From Candidatus Enterococcus myersii (GTDB lineage: Bacteria; Bacillota; Bacilli; Lactobacillales; Enterococcaceae), in contig NZ_JAFLVT010000005.1 of NCBI RefSeq assembly GCF_017316025.1, positions 1-64,000 on the forward strand: DNA of 64,000 nt. Direction: 5' to 3'. Positions 8,093 through 15,834 of the stretch are shown here, piece after piece. The stretch's first letter is position 1; the number at the start of each line of letters is the position of its first letter. Below the pieces are notes generated by a model. It did no database searches. It was not told where the DNA came from and saw only the letters and a list, made by a program, of their open reading frames with translations. The position numbers and the translations under genes were made by a program.

Positions 8093-9877
8093 ATGAAAAA
8101 AATCGCGATTATTGGTGCGGGGCCATTTGGTTTGATTGCCTTGTCAAAGCTTATAAAGAGAGCCGTGGAAAGTAAAGAAGCATTTGAAATTTTTATTTTT
8201 GATCCGTATGGGCCAGGAGGAAATGTCTGGCGTAGTGATCAAAGTAAAGCTGTTATCATGAACACCGTGTTGCAACATGTAACGTTATTTTCTGAAGATG
8301 AAGGTCCTAATCTAGGGGAATGGAGTCAAAGGGAGGCCGCCGCTTTTTTAGCTACGTTAGATCGAACAGAGCAAGAAAAATTTATGTCAGAAACCAGATT
8401 AGCTAAAAACGACTATTGTTCTCGCCGCTACTACGGTATTTATCAACGGTGGTTTTATGCAGAAATTTTAAAGAAAACCACAAAAAAAATACAAGTACAC
8501 TTGGTTAAAGAAAAAATTACGGATTTAACGTTAAAAAAAGAAAAAATCAGTCTAATTGGCTCAAAAGAATATCTCGTTTCTGATGTGATTTTGGCAACGG
8601 GACATTCGCAAAATGAAGCCAGTGAAGAAGAGTGCGAAAATCAGAATTTTGCCCAAAAAAATAACTTGTTTTATCAAAGACCGGGAAATCCAGCCAATAC
8701 ACCATTAAAAAAATTAGTTAATGGACCAATTATTATTCGAGGGTTGGGTTTGAGTTTTTATGACTATCTACCGTTACTAATTGACAAGTGGGGCGGGAAA
8801 TTTATCGAAAAGGAGGGGAATTTGCGTTACCAGCCTTCAGGCAAAGAAGCAAAAATAATTGTTGGCTCAGGTCGCGGTCTGCCTTATCATGCGCGTCCTA
8901 TTAATCAAAAAGAACCTGGCGAAGACGCTAAGCCTGAGATTTTGACGCCGCATTTTATGTCTCAATTTCAAGGATCAGTAAAAGAATTAGTCACATTAGT
9001 AAAAAAAGAAGCCGAATTAGTCTATTATCAAAAGGTTTTAAAGGATGTTAAATTTGATTTGACTAACTTTCTAACAGAATATCGTTGTAAAGATGCTGCT
9101 GCCGTTTTAAAAAAATATCGTGTACCCAAAGAACTACAATTAAATTGGGAGCAGTTATTACAGCCGGCAGGAAATATTTCACCAGAACATTTCCCTAGTT
9201 TTGTTCTTGGATATTTAAAATCAGATATAAAATCAGCTGAATTAGGCAACAAAACAGGAGCTATTGCCTCGGCGATTGATACATTTAAAGAACTGCAGGC
9301 ACCTTTTGATTATATGTTAGATCATGAAAAATTTTCTGAAAGAGAGTACTATGAAGATTTCTGGGGAGATTTCAATCGTAGCTATAGCTTTCTAGCTATC
9401 GGTGCACCTGTTGTACGACAAAAACAATTAGCGGCGTTAGTAGAAGCGGAAATTGTCGAATTTCTAGCTCCAGAGATGACGGTAACAAAACAAAACGGGC
9501 AATTTGTTGCCTACAGTAAGCAAGATGAAAAGCGAAGATTTAATGGAAAAAATTTGATTGAGGCGCGTTTACCGCAACCAAGTTTTGCAACGACAAAGAA
9601 TCCCTTATTAAAGAATATGAGAGAAAAAGGTTATCTAGCCCCACATAAGGTAACTTTTGACGCTAAAAGCCATGTAACAGGGGCAATCTTGGTTAGTCGC
9701 AAAACACACCAAATCATTGATAACAATGGACAAATTCAACCGCATCTTTTTTGTTACGGCATTCCGCTGGAAGGATTAGATTGGCTCAACGCTGCCTCAC
9801 CGCGACCCAAAAGTAATGATCGCGTTTTTTATTTGGCTGATCAAATAATTGAAACAATTTTTGCAAAGAAGCGCTAA
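8093..9877 (+). CDS. FAD/NAD(P)-binding protein (NAD_binding_9 type)
   Basis: 594 residues with an AAGGAGGACGG site. The N-terminal Rossmann motif GAGPFGL (residues 8-14) with an acidic end to the second strand (IFDPYGPGGNVW) fits the FAD/NAD(P)-binding family often annotated as FAD-NAD(P)-binding or YdhS-like. A second nucleotide-fold strand is suggested by DVILATGHSQ. There is no signal peptide. Members are flavoproteins of poorly defined substrate, some near amino-acid or pyridine metabolism genes. It stands alone between two terminators, so context gives no function. Confidence 0.75.
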   Translation: MKKIAIIGAGPFGLIALSKLIKRAVESKEAFEIFIFDPYGPGGNVWRSDQSKAVIMNTVLQHVTLFSEDEGPNLGEWSQREAAAFLATLDRTEQEKFMSETRLAKNDYCSRRYYGIYQRWFYAEILKKTTKKIQVHLVKEKITDLTLKKEKISLIGSKEYLVSDVILATGHSQNEASEEECENQNFAQKNNLFYQRPGNPANTPLKKLVNGPIIIRGLGLSFYDYLPLLIDKWGGKFIEKEGNLRYQPSGKEAKIIVGSGRGLPYHARPINQKEPGEDAKPEILTPHFMSQFQGSVKELVTLVKKEAELVYYQKVLKDVKFDLTNFLTEYRCKDAAAVLKKYRVPKELQLNWEQLLQPAGNISPEHFPSFVLGYLKSDIKSAELGNKTGAIASAIDTFKELQAPFDYMLDHEKFSEREYYEDFWGDFNRSYSFLAIGAPVVRQKQLAALVEAEIVEFLAPEMTVTKQNGQFVAYSKQDEKRRFNGKNLIEARLPQPSFATTKNPLLKNMREKGYLAPHKVTFDAKSHVTGAILVSRKTHQIIDNNGQIQPHLFCYGIPLEGLDWLNAASPRPKSNDRVFYLADQIIETIFAKKR

Positions 9878-9892
9878 GACGCTTCTTTTTTA
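9865..9892 (+). terminator. Terminator overlapping the stop codon
   Basis: AAGAAGCG (9866-9873) pairs with CGCTTCTT (9880-9887) followed by T-run. The TAA stop of the flavoprotein gene lies in the loop. Confidence 0.8.
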
Positions 9893-9934
9893 TCTGGCGA
9901 GTGATCAGCTAAATTTGGCTTTTCTTACTAGAAA

Positions 9935-10204
9935 CTAAATGTGTTTCGGCGGATAGAGACTTTTTTCAAATTCAATCACGATTTGAGGTTTGCCTAAGAC
10001 ACTATATTTTTTTACAACAAATTGTTTACGAGCATTATAATGACCAACAACGCTGATTGTGCTATTAACAGCAACGTCAGCTAAAAAATTCAATGCGTGA
10101 GTAGCGATTAAACAGTGGTGTTCATTCAATTGAAAGTAAACTAGGGGGTGATCAGACATTTTCAATACTTTGATTTGAGAAATAGTACCCTTTAAATTAA
10201 TCAT
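9935..10204 (-). CDS. Small OB-fold-like protein, partner of the YolD-like gene
   Basis: The start chosen is ATG at 10204, seven bases after GGAGG; ATG at 10207 overlaps the upstream stop (TAATG). The 89-residue product is beta-rich (LKGTISQIKVLKM, LVYFQLNEHHCLIAT, STISVVGHYN, QFVVKKYSVLG), a pattern like the single-domain OB fold of SSB-like proteins, but this is inference from strand pattern only. It is transcribed with the YolD-like gene from an SOS-type promoter, so a DNA-damage role is plausible. Confidence 0.6.
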   Translation of the reverse strand: MINLKGTISQIKVLKMSDHPLVYFQLNEHHCLIATHALNFLADVAVNSTISVVGHYNARKQFVVKKYSVLGKPQIVIEFEKSLYPPKHI

Positions 10205-10206
10205 CA

Positions 10207-10569
10207 TTATTCCTCCAATGCAGACCACTTGGCAACAGTTGTAAAGGTGACACTGCGGATTTCGTCGTAATCAATTTTTTGATTGGCGATATAAATCCCT
10301 AATTCATCATAGCCTTGTATTTTCCCAACAATATCTGGGAAATAGTGGCCTTCAGCATCTACTTCTTCTTTTTGAAGTGCAATACTGCGCTCTTTTAAGC
10401 GCGCTTCATATAAAACTTGTGCGATAGCTTCTTTATCCATTATCGGTTTGGCGGGCCAAAGAAAAGCTTGCGCAGCTTTGGTTTCAGCCATTTGACGCGT
10501 ATGTTCAGATAAGTAAAAGCCATTCCACTTTAATAATTTGCGATCTTGATAAGAAGGTGGGATACGCAT
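10207..10569 (-). CDS. YolD-like protein, SOS-regulated
   Basis: 120 residues, with GGAAGTGA before ATG. The N-terminal sequence DRKLLKWNGFYLSEHT matches the YolD-like signature (D-R-x-x-x-K-W-x-x-x-x-L-x-E-H), and the C-terminal half has the strand-rich pattern of the family (VGKIQGYDELGIYIANQKIDYDEI). YolD-like proteins usually sit beside Y-family (UmuC-like) polymerases in Gram-positive bacteria; here the partner is the OB-like gene instead. A LexA-type operator lies inside the promoter spacer just upstream (10599-10627), so induction by DNA damage is expected. Confidence 0.75.
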   Translation of the reverse strand: MRIPPSYQDRKLLKWNGFYLSEHTRQMAETKAAQAFLWPAKPIMDKEAIAQVLYEARLKERSIALQKEEVDAEGHYFPDIVGKIQGYDELGIYIANQKIDYDEIRSVTFTTVAKWSALEE

Positions 10570-10598
10570 AAAATCACTTCCAACTTTTTGATACTCTT

Positions 10599-10627
10599 AT
10601 TATACGAACATATGTTTGTTTTGTAAA
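10599..10627 (-). promoter_or_regulatory. Sigma-A promoter with LexA (SOS) box in the spacer
   Basis: On the minus strand -35 TTTACA (10622-10627) and -10 TATAAT (10599-10604) are 17 bases apart. The spacer contains CAAACATATGTTCG (10605-10618), 13 of 14 positions of the Gram-positive LexA/DinR box CGAACRNRYGTTYC when read on the plus strand. Repressor there would block polymerase. Confidence 0.85.
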
Positions 10628-10939
10628 GAGAGAAGTAAAAAAATCTGCTAAAATGGACAATAGCCCTCTCTATTACTAGAGAAGGCTATCTAACTAATCA
10701 ATATTATTATTTAAGGTTGGATCAAGACTATTATTAAAATTCATGTTATTTCTCGTTTAAACGATGTATTCCCTAACCTCTAATACATCCATGTAACTCC
10801 TAAGTTACGCCAGTTTGATTAAATTCAACGAAATAAATCAATCTATCGCATAACAATATTTTTCGCGTAAGATTAAGTATAGCACAATTTCTATCTTAAA
10901 ATGATTGGACAAAAGAACTTATGAAAAAGTTAAGAACTT
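10628..10939 (-). other. Non-coding interval with possible short minus-strand transcript
   Basis: A minus-strand TATACT (10876-10881) could start a transcript of about 210 bases ending at a 12-bp hairpin with one mismatch (10660-10671/10678-10689). Three dyads lie between: 10753-10764 (perfect 12-base palindrome), 10763-10789 (8-bp arms) and 10793-10808 (6-bp arms around an AGGAG). Two tiny frames, 11 and 16 codons, start at 10792 and 10744. No known toxin or RNA family recognised. Confidence 0.35.
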
Positions 10940-11245
10940 TTAAAAGCTTGAAAAAATTAAATCGTTGGCACCGGTAAAGTTTAAAATGTAAAGAAACAAG
11001 ACGATGGCATTAATCAAAAAAGAGAAGATGATAAGGGCATAGCGAATTGTTAAATAAGAATAACCGGCTGGCCGATAATTACTATAACGTTTACCGTGAT
11101 AGGCAATCATTAAGATCAGTAGTAAAATCGTCATAATTACTTGAAAGATTAGGCCTAAAAATCGTAATGTACGCGAATCATTATTCAACTGCAAAAAATA
11201 CGCTCCCAAGGTCAAGACATCAATTAAAATCGCAATAAATGGCAT
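10940..11245 (-). CDS. Small integral membrane protein
   Basis: The start chosen is ATG at 11245 after AAGGAG with seven-base spacing; the open frame extends six codons further to a TTG that overlaps the ribosome site. The 101-residue product has three hydrophobic segments (about 3-19, 28-49 and 67-90) and no enzymatic motif. It lies just downstream of the tRNA-Leu gene on the same strand. Function unknown. Confidence 0.6.
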   Translation of the reverse strand: MPFIAILIDVLTLGAYFLQLNNDSRTLRFLGLIFQVIMTILLLILMIAYHGKRYSNYRPAGYSYLTIRYALIIFSFLINAIVLFLYILNFTGANDLIFSSF

Positions 11246-11280
11246 AAATTTGCTCCTTGTCAATTTTTGAGTAATAAAAA

Positions 11281-11364
11281 TGCGGAGTAAGGGATTTGAA
11301 CCCTCACGCCTATTATAGGCATATGCGCCTGAAGCATACGTGTCTGCCGTTCCACCAACTCCGC
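11281..11364 (-). tRNA. tRNA-Leu (anticodon CAG)
   Basis: 84-base class II tRNA. Acceptor GCGGAGT pairs with ACTCCGC, discriminator A. The anticodon stem TATGC/GCATA encloses loop TTCAGGC (anticodon CAG); a long variable arm and the GGTTCAAATCC T-loop follow. CCA is not encoded; a T-run follows the 3' end. Confidence 0.95.
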
Positions 11365-11383
11365 CAAAAAAGTATCATGCTTT

Positions 11384-11412
11384 ATTTTATGCCAATGAAA
11401 TTTTTATTTCAA
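11384..11412 (-). promoter_or_regulatory. Promoter of tRNA-Leu
   Basis: Minus-strand TTGAAA (11407-11412), 17-base spacer, TAAAAT (11384-11389), about 20 bases before the mature tRNA. Confidence 0.65.
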
Positions 11413-11544
11413 GAAAAAGGGCTGGTGACAAGCATTTGACGAAAATGAAAAAGTAGGCGATCTGAGCGTATTTCTACTTGTTTTCAAGAAGGCCATTTGC
11501 TAGGGTATAAAGGTGGATTAAATTTACAGAAAAGAAGGGAAAAA

Positions 11545-12483
11545 ATGGATACTGTTTTAATATTAGGTGGTCTATTGGGGATAATTATTGGAATTGTTAC
11601 CTTAATTCAAGCTACGACCAAACATCGCAAGAAAAAGCCAAGCTTCATTTTGGTGGCCGCATCAATTGCAGCCGTATTATCTGGCAGTGGGTTATTAAAC
11701 ACTGAAAATCTTCAATCAATAGCACCCAAAGATAACCCAAATACTACGGCGGCCAGCACTACTTTGCAATCTGGAGCTTCAGAAGAGAAAAGCAGTAGTA
11801 ATCAAAGAGAAGATGAGGGAGCAACAGAAGAAAAAAGCGCAAGCCCCTTGCAAAGTGACGCTAAACTGACAGCTTTAAAACAAGAACTAGCCCAATTAAA
11901 TTATGCAGGAAAACAAACGATTGAAATTAATCAAGGAAAGCCAACTTTTTCAAAAGCCGAATTAGCTACGACAAGTGGGGCATGGGAAAAGTATTATCCC
12001 CTAGATGCACTAAATCGGGCCACAGGTGCGGAGGCATTATTGAATCAAAGTTTAATGCCCAAAGAAAAACGCGGCAGTATTTCAAGTGTTACCCCGACTG
12101 GCTGGCGCAATAAAAAAATTGGTGGTAGCTATTTGTATAATCGCTCCCATTTAATTGGCTTTGCATTAGCAGGTGAAAATGCCAATTGGCAAAATTTAAT
12201 TACCGGCACACGCCAGTTGAATAACCCTGAAATGTTACGTTTTGAAATGGATATCAAGTATTATTTAGAGCAAGATAAAAATCATTTTGTTCGTTATGAA
12301 GTTACACCAATCTTTCGCAATGATGAACTTTTGGCGCGGGGTGTCCATTTGATGGCACAGTCTGTAAATAGTGAAGCAATTAAATTTAATGTTTATATTT
12401 TCAATGTTCAAGATAATGTGAAATTAAATTATGCTGATGGCACAAGTCAAATATTGAAAAGCGGAAATTCTGCTGAAAAATAA
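11545..12483 (+). CDS. Membrane-anchored DNA/RNA non-specific endonuclease (EndA/NucA type)
   Basis: The start chosen is ATG at 11545 behind GAAGGGA; the frame is open 16 codons further. The 312-residue product has two N-terminal hydrophobic segments (about 3-22 and 33-52), a Ser/Glu/Asn-rich linker (about 55-115) and a beta-beta-alpha-metal nuclease domain. The catalytic motif reads YNRSH202LIGF, with the general-base His at 202, followed by the metal-ligand region GENANWQNLITGTRQLNN. EndA-like enzymes degrade extracellular DNA or process DNA at the surface; the N-terminal segments suggest membrane attachment facing outward. Monocistronic with a strong terminator. Confidence 0.85.
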   Translation: MDTVLILGGLLGIIIGIVTLIQATTKHRKKKPSFILVAASIAAVLSGSGLLNTENLQSIAPKDNPNTTAASTTLQSGASEEKSSSNQREDEGATEEKSASPLQSDAKLTALKQELAQLNYAGKQTIEINQGKPTFSKAELATTSGAWEKYYPLDALNRATGAEALLNQSLMPKEKRGSISSVTPTGWRNKKIGGSYLYNRSHLIGFALAGENANWQNLITGTRQLNNPEMLRFEMDIKYYLEQDKNHFVRYEVTPIFRNDELLARGVHLMAQSVNSEAIKFNVYIFNVQDNVKLNYADGTSQILKSGNSAEK

Positions 12484-12496
12484 GCAGCAATAGATG

Positions 12497-12530
12497 AAAA
12501 AAACACCCAACTAACTAGTTGGGTGTTTTT
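12497..12530 (+). terminator. Terminator of the nuclease gene
   Basis: ACACCCAACT (12503-12512) pairs with AGTTGGGTGT (12517-12526), then T-run. Confidence 0.9.
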
Positions 12531-12625
12531 GGTTAATTGTCAGGAAAGTATAAAACTTTCACACAAACAAGTTCGAAATATTTTTGCTTATTGCGCAAAA
12601 GCTAAAAGACTTTGTTTTACTTTTG

Positions 12626-13072
12626 TTAACTTAAAGCAAGTAGATTGATGGTTTTTTGATAGTGATTTAATTGTTTGTCGACTTTGTCCAAACGTCTTGT
12701 GATACGTTGTAACAACTCTTTGGGCGCATGATTTTTTTCCTGTGCTCTTTTAGCTAGGAGTAAAATACACCGTTCTTTGTCCAAGCGGTTTTGCGTGTGA
12801 TACAACGTAGCCAAACGTTCACTGTATTCATAACGTTGATAATGGGTCCCTTCACAAAGATAGATTAGTAAATCTTCTGCTTGATCATACTGTTTTAAGT
12901 AAAAGTAATTTAACGCTTCGCGATAAAGTTTTAATTCAAAGTCTTCTTTAGTCGCGTCAAGAGGATGATTTTCCAGCCATTCTTTCACGGAGACTTTCCG
13001 TAAGATCTGTCCGTTTTTGTCTTTGACGATAATTACTGGTTGCTGTTTTAGTTGGCTTTTTTCAATTGGCAT
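12626..13072 (-). CDS. Hypothetical TPR-like helical protein
   Basis: 148 residues with GAGGAGGTGG before ATG. An N-terminal strand (QPVIIVKDKNGQILRKVS) is followed by helices that look like one or two TPR-like repeats (LYREALNYFYLKQYDQAEDLLIYL; YSERLATLYHTQNRLDKERCILLLA) and a Lys/Arg-rich C-terminal helix. No catalytic motif, signal or membrane segment. Such proteins usually serve as interaction scaffolds; no partner is evident here. Confidence 0.6.
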   Translation of the reverse strand: MPIEKSQLKQQPVIIVKDKNGQILRKVSVKEWLENHPLDATKEDFELKLYREALNYFYLKQYDQAEDLLIYLCEGTHYQRYEYSERLATLYHTQNRLDKERCILLLAKRAQEKNHAPKELLQRITRRLDKVDKQLNHYQKTINLLALS

Positions 13073-13173
13073 ATTTCCACCTCCTCATACTTCATTGATA
13101 ACAAAAGTATTATAAAGGGAAATGATTAAAAAAAGCGACGGAAATCTTTAAAAAGATTGTCATAATTAAAACT

Positions 13174-13701
13174 TTAAATATTTCTTAAACGAAAGAAATC
13201 AACTAAACGAGAAACACCCAAGACAACTAACAGGCCGCCAAAAATTTGGAAAACTAATAAAACACTACGGAAAGGGTTAAATAGGAGTAACGCACCGGCT
13301 ACAATCATTAAGATACTAAAGATAAACCAACCCGTACGTGCTGTACCGTCTTTTTTTAATTGCAATTCCTGTAACAACTGGGTAATTCCACTAATTAAAA
13401 TGAATAAGCCCAAGAAAAAGGGAATAATAGACACAATTCCTTTTGCAAAAATCAAAATCAGCAAAGCTGCGGCTAAAAGTAAAATTCCAGTTGTTAATTG
13501 GGAACCAGAATAGCCACGCTTTTGTGCCCGGTAATGGTTCACTAAGTTAATAATTCCCATAACAAAAAAGAAAGCAGCAAAAATATAAACAATCATATTG
13601 AAGAAAGGTTCAGGTTTAATTAAAATCAAGATTCCCAAAATACCGTAGGCGAAGCCACTTAATAATAAATTTTCACGAAATGTTTTAAAAAAATTATCCA
13701 T
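13174..13701 (-). CDS. HdeD-like (DUF308) membrane protein
   Basis: The start chosen is ATG at 13701, eight bases after GAGGAG. The 175-residue product has six hydrophobic segments arranged as three hairpin pairs, with the FAAFFFVMGIINLVNHY and FLGLFILISGITQLLQEL repeats typical of the HdeD/DUF308 family. In enteric bacteria HdeD is linked to acid resistance; in Firmicutes the function is not established. It is divergent from the following membrane-protein gene at 13859. Confidence 0.75.
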   Translation of the reverse strand: MDNFFKTFRENLLLSGFAYGILGILILIKPEPFFNMIVYIFAAFFFVMGIINLVNHYRAQKRGYSGSQLTTGILLLAAALLILIFAKGIVSIIPFFLGLFILISGITQLLQELQLKKDGTARTGWFIFSILMIVAGALLLFNPFRSVLLVFQIFGGLLVVLGVSRLVDFFRLRNI

Positions 13702-13858
13702 AATCAAAACTCCTCTATTTTTCTATTCTCTTCTTTATTGTAACGAAATTTGAGGAATAAAGAAAATACTTGGTTCGCTTTTGCAACGGTAAAAGACACT
13801 ACCAATTTGGCTGATAGCGTTTTTATGGTAAGATGAAGAAAAGGAGGGGGAAAAGTAT

Positions 13859-14335
13859 TTGTCGACATTTACCATTTTGCTGTTAATTTTTGTACTGGTG
13901 CTTTTTGCCTATTTATTCTTGATCGAAAAAGAAATTATTTTCAAGTCTCGCCGTAAGTCCACCAGTTTTTATTTGATTTTAGCTTTAGGAGTGGGAACAA
14001 TTGTGCTGGTTGGTTTAAACCCTACAACCTTAGACGAGAACGTCCGGGGTATTTTGGCAGGGTTGATTATCTTAAGCTTTTTAATTGATGCCAAAGGTTT
14101 TGCGGAAAATCATATTAGTATTAATGCAATGGATAAAAAAGGAATTCCCTATGCTGAGGTAGATCGTATTGTTTTATTAAAAACCAAGAATCAAGTGAAG
14201 GTGAATTTTTTTCGCCGGGGCATGCGCGGACCGCTATTTGTTTTGAATGAACCGCTAGAAGAAATTGTGGAGTTTTTGGCAACACATTTAAAAGAGGGAA
14301 CACCGATTGATATTTTATTAGATGAAAAAAAATAG
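13859..14335 (+). CDS. Hypothetical membrane protein
   Basis: 158 residues from TTG, behind AAGGAGGGGG. Three hydrophobic segments (about 3-21, 37-55, 64-80) are followed by a cytoplasmic C-terminal domain of about 75 residues with PH-like strand spacing (HISINAMDKKGIPYAEVDRIVLLKTKNQVKV, split here by description only: strands near 90-95, 108-113 and 118-123). No recognised family. Ends in a terminator shared with the convergent nitroreductase gene. Confidence 0.6.
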   Translation: MSTFTILLLIFVLVLFAYLFLIEKEIIFKSRRKSTSFYLILALGVGTIVLVGLNPTTLDENVRGILAGLIILSFLIDAKGFAENHISINAMDKKGIPYAEVDRIVLLKTKNQVKVNFFRRGMRGPLFVLNEPLEEIVEFLATHLKEGTPIDILLDEKK

Positions 14336-14375
14336 GCTAGCGCCAAACAACAGTTTAGCAGCTAGTCTATTTTTG
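14330..14375. terminator. Shared bidirectional terminator
   Basis: AAATAGGCTAGC (14330-14341) pairs with GCTAGTCTATTT (14361-14372) with one G-U pair; A-run before and T-run after. It separates convergent genes. Confidence 0.8.
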
Positions 14376-14383
14376 TGTTCAAA

Positions 14384-14980
14384 TTATTTAAAAGTTAAGA
14401 AACGTTCGTCGTCACTTAAGAATTCTTTTTCGCCAGCTTCAGCTTCTTTTGAACCGAATACTAATTGTGAACGCAATTGCCAGTTTTCAGGAATATTCCA
14501 TTCTTTTGCAACAGCGGCATCAATCACTGGATTGTAATGTTGTAAGTTAGCACCAAGTCCAGCTTCTTCTAAAGCAGTCCAAGTATTTGCTGTTGCAATA
14601 CCATTTGATTGTTCTGCCCAATCAGGGAAGTTATCAGCATATAAAGCAAATTGTTCTTGCAAAGTTTTCACTGTATCTGTGTTTTTAAAGAATAAAACTG
14701 TACCAAAACCAGCTTTGAAACCAGCTAATTTCGCTTGGGTATTAGGGAATGCTTCTGGAGGAGTTAAAGGTTTTAATGCTTCTTCTGTCATTTCCCATAA
14801 TTTTTCATGTGCTTGGCCAAATAAGATGACAACACGTGGAGATTGCGCGTTAAATGCTGTTGGGCTATATTTAACAGCTTCTTTAATCAGGCTTTCAATT
14901 TCAGTTTCCTTAAGATTAACGTTGCGTCCTAATGCGTAGATTGAACGACGGTTTTTGATTGCTTCTAAAAAGTTTGACAT
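14384..14980 (-). CDS. Nitroreductase family protein
   Basis: The start chosen is ATG at 14980 behind AGGTGG. The 198-residue product has the NAD(P)H/FMN nitroreductase pattern: N-terminal KNRRSIYAL (FMN phosphate contact), SPTAFNAQSPRVV, and the C-terminal EAGLGANLQHYNP and NIPENWQLRSQLVFG elements. It resembles the HBN1/Frm2-like subgroup. Such enzymes are FMN-dependent oxidoreductases acting on nitro or quinone compounds, often as homodimers; the physiological substrate is unknown. It is monocistronic. Confidence 0.85.
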   Translation of the reverse strand: MSNFLEAIKNRRSIYALGRNVNLKETEIESLIKEAVKYSPTAFNAQSPRVVILFGQAHEKLWEMTEEALKPLTPPEAFPNTQAKLAGFKAGFGTVLFFKNTDTVKTLQEQFALYADNFPDWAEQSNGIATANTWTALEEAGLGANLQHYNPVIDAAVAKEWNIPENWQLRSQLVFGSKEAEAGEKEFLSDDERFLTFK

Positions 14981-15154
14981 GTAAATAACCACCTTTGTTT
15001 AATTAAGTAACATCGTCAGTATACATACTTACAATTAGTTAGTAAACTAATATGCTCATTTAAATTTTTCTTATTACTAGTCGCAAACTTTGGTGAAAAA
15101 AAGACTCTATGGTACTATTAATGTATGAAACTTTGAGGAAGAAGGATAAAACGC

Positions 15155-15706
15155 TTGAAAGATAAAAATTATGAATGGCTTAAATCGGCACTTTTTCTAA
15201 TCGGCTTAGTTGTAGTATTAGTAGCAGTGCGTCTATTTATTTTCACCCCGGTAGTCGTTAAAGGCGATTCTATGGATCCCACCTTACAAGATGGCGAAAG
15301 AGTGATTGCCTTATTGAATACAAAAGTAAAACGCTTTGATATTGTAACTTTTCCGGCCCCAGATGAACCTGATAAATATTATATTAAGCGCGTGATTGGA
15401 CTGCCAGGAGATACGGTCAGTTATCAAAATGACCAATTGCTGATTAATGGCAAAAAGGTGGCGGAGCCTTATTTAAATGAATATAAAAAAGATTTAACCG
15501 ATGGTATGCCGTTAACTTTAAGTCCAAACCAAGAAGCAAGTTTTAAATTTGAAAAAGTACCCGCCGGCAAAATTTTAGTTTTAGGGGATAACAGGCGCAT
15601 TTCAAAAGATACGCGCTCGATTGGCTTTATCGATGAAAAGACAGTTTCTGGTGATGTGAAATTTGTTTTTTGGCCTTTAAAAGAAATTGGTTTTATTAAT
15701 AAATAA
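15155..15706 (+). CDS. lepB: Signal peptidase I
   Basis: 183 residues from TTG, with AAGAAGG upstream and a plausible promoter (TTGGTG, 17 bases, TACTAT at 15090-15118). A single N-terminal membrane anchor (about 11-30) precedes the catalytic motifs: GDS39MDPTL with the nucleophile Ser39, YYIK78RVIGLPGD with the general-base Lys78, and the C-terminal GDNRRISKDTRSIG box. It removes signal peptides from exported proteins at the outer membrane face; the WxL proteins in this window are potential substrates. Followed by its own terminator. Confidence 0.95.
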   Translation: MKDKNYEWLKSALFLIGLVVVLVAVRLFIFTPVVVKGDSMDPTLQDGERVIALLNTKVKRFDIVTFPAPDEPDKYYIKRVIGLPGDTVSYQNDQLLINGKKVAEPYLNEYKKDLTDGMPLTLSPNQEASFKFEKVPAGKILVLGDNRRISKDTRSIGFIDEKTVSGDVKFVFWPLKEIGFINK

Positions 15707-15728
15707 GTAAAAGTTTAAGAATGAAAAT

Positions 15729-15774
15729 AAAGTTGGTAAATGAACCGCTGCGTTCAATTTATCGACTTTTTTTT
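15729..15774 (+). terminator. Terminator of lepB
   Basis: The arms at 15729-15745 and 15752-15769 pair with G-U pairs and one bulge, followed by a run of eight T. Confidence 0.75.
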
Positions 15775-15834
15775 GTTATACTATGCTAGTAACAAGATAA
15801 CTTCAATTGCTTTTTTTGAAGGAAGGAGTTTGAG

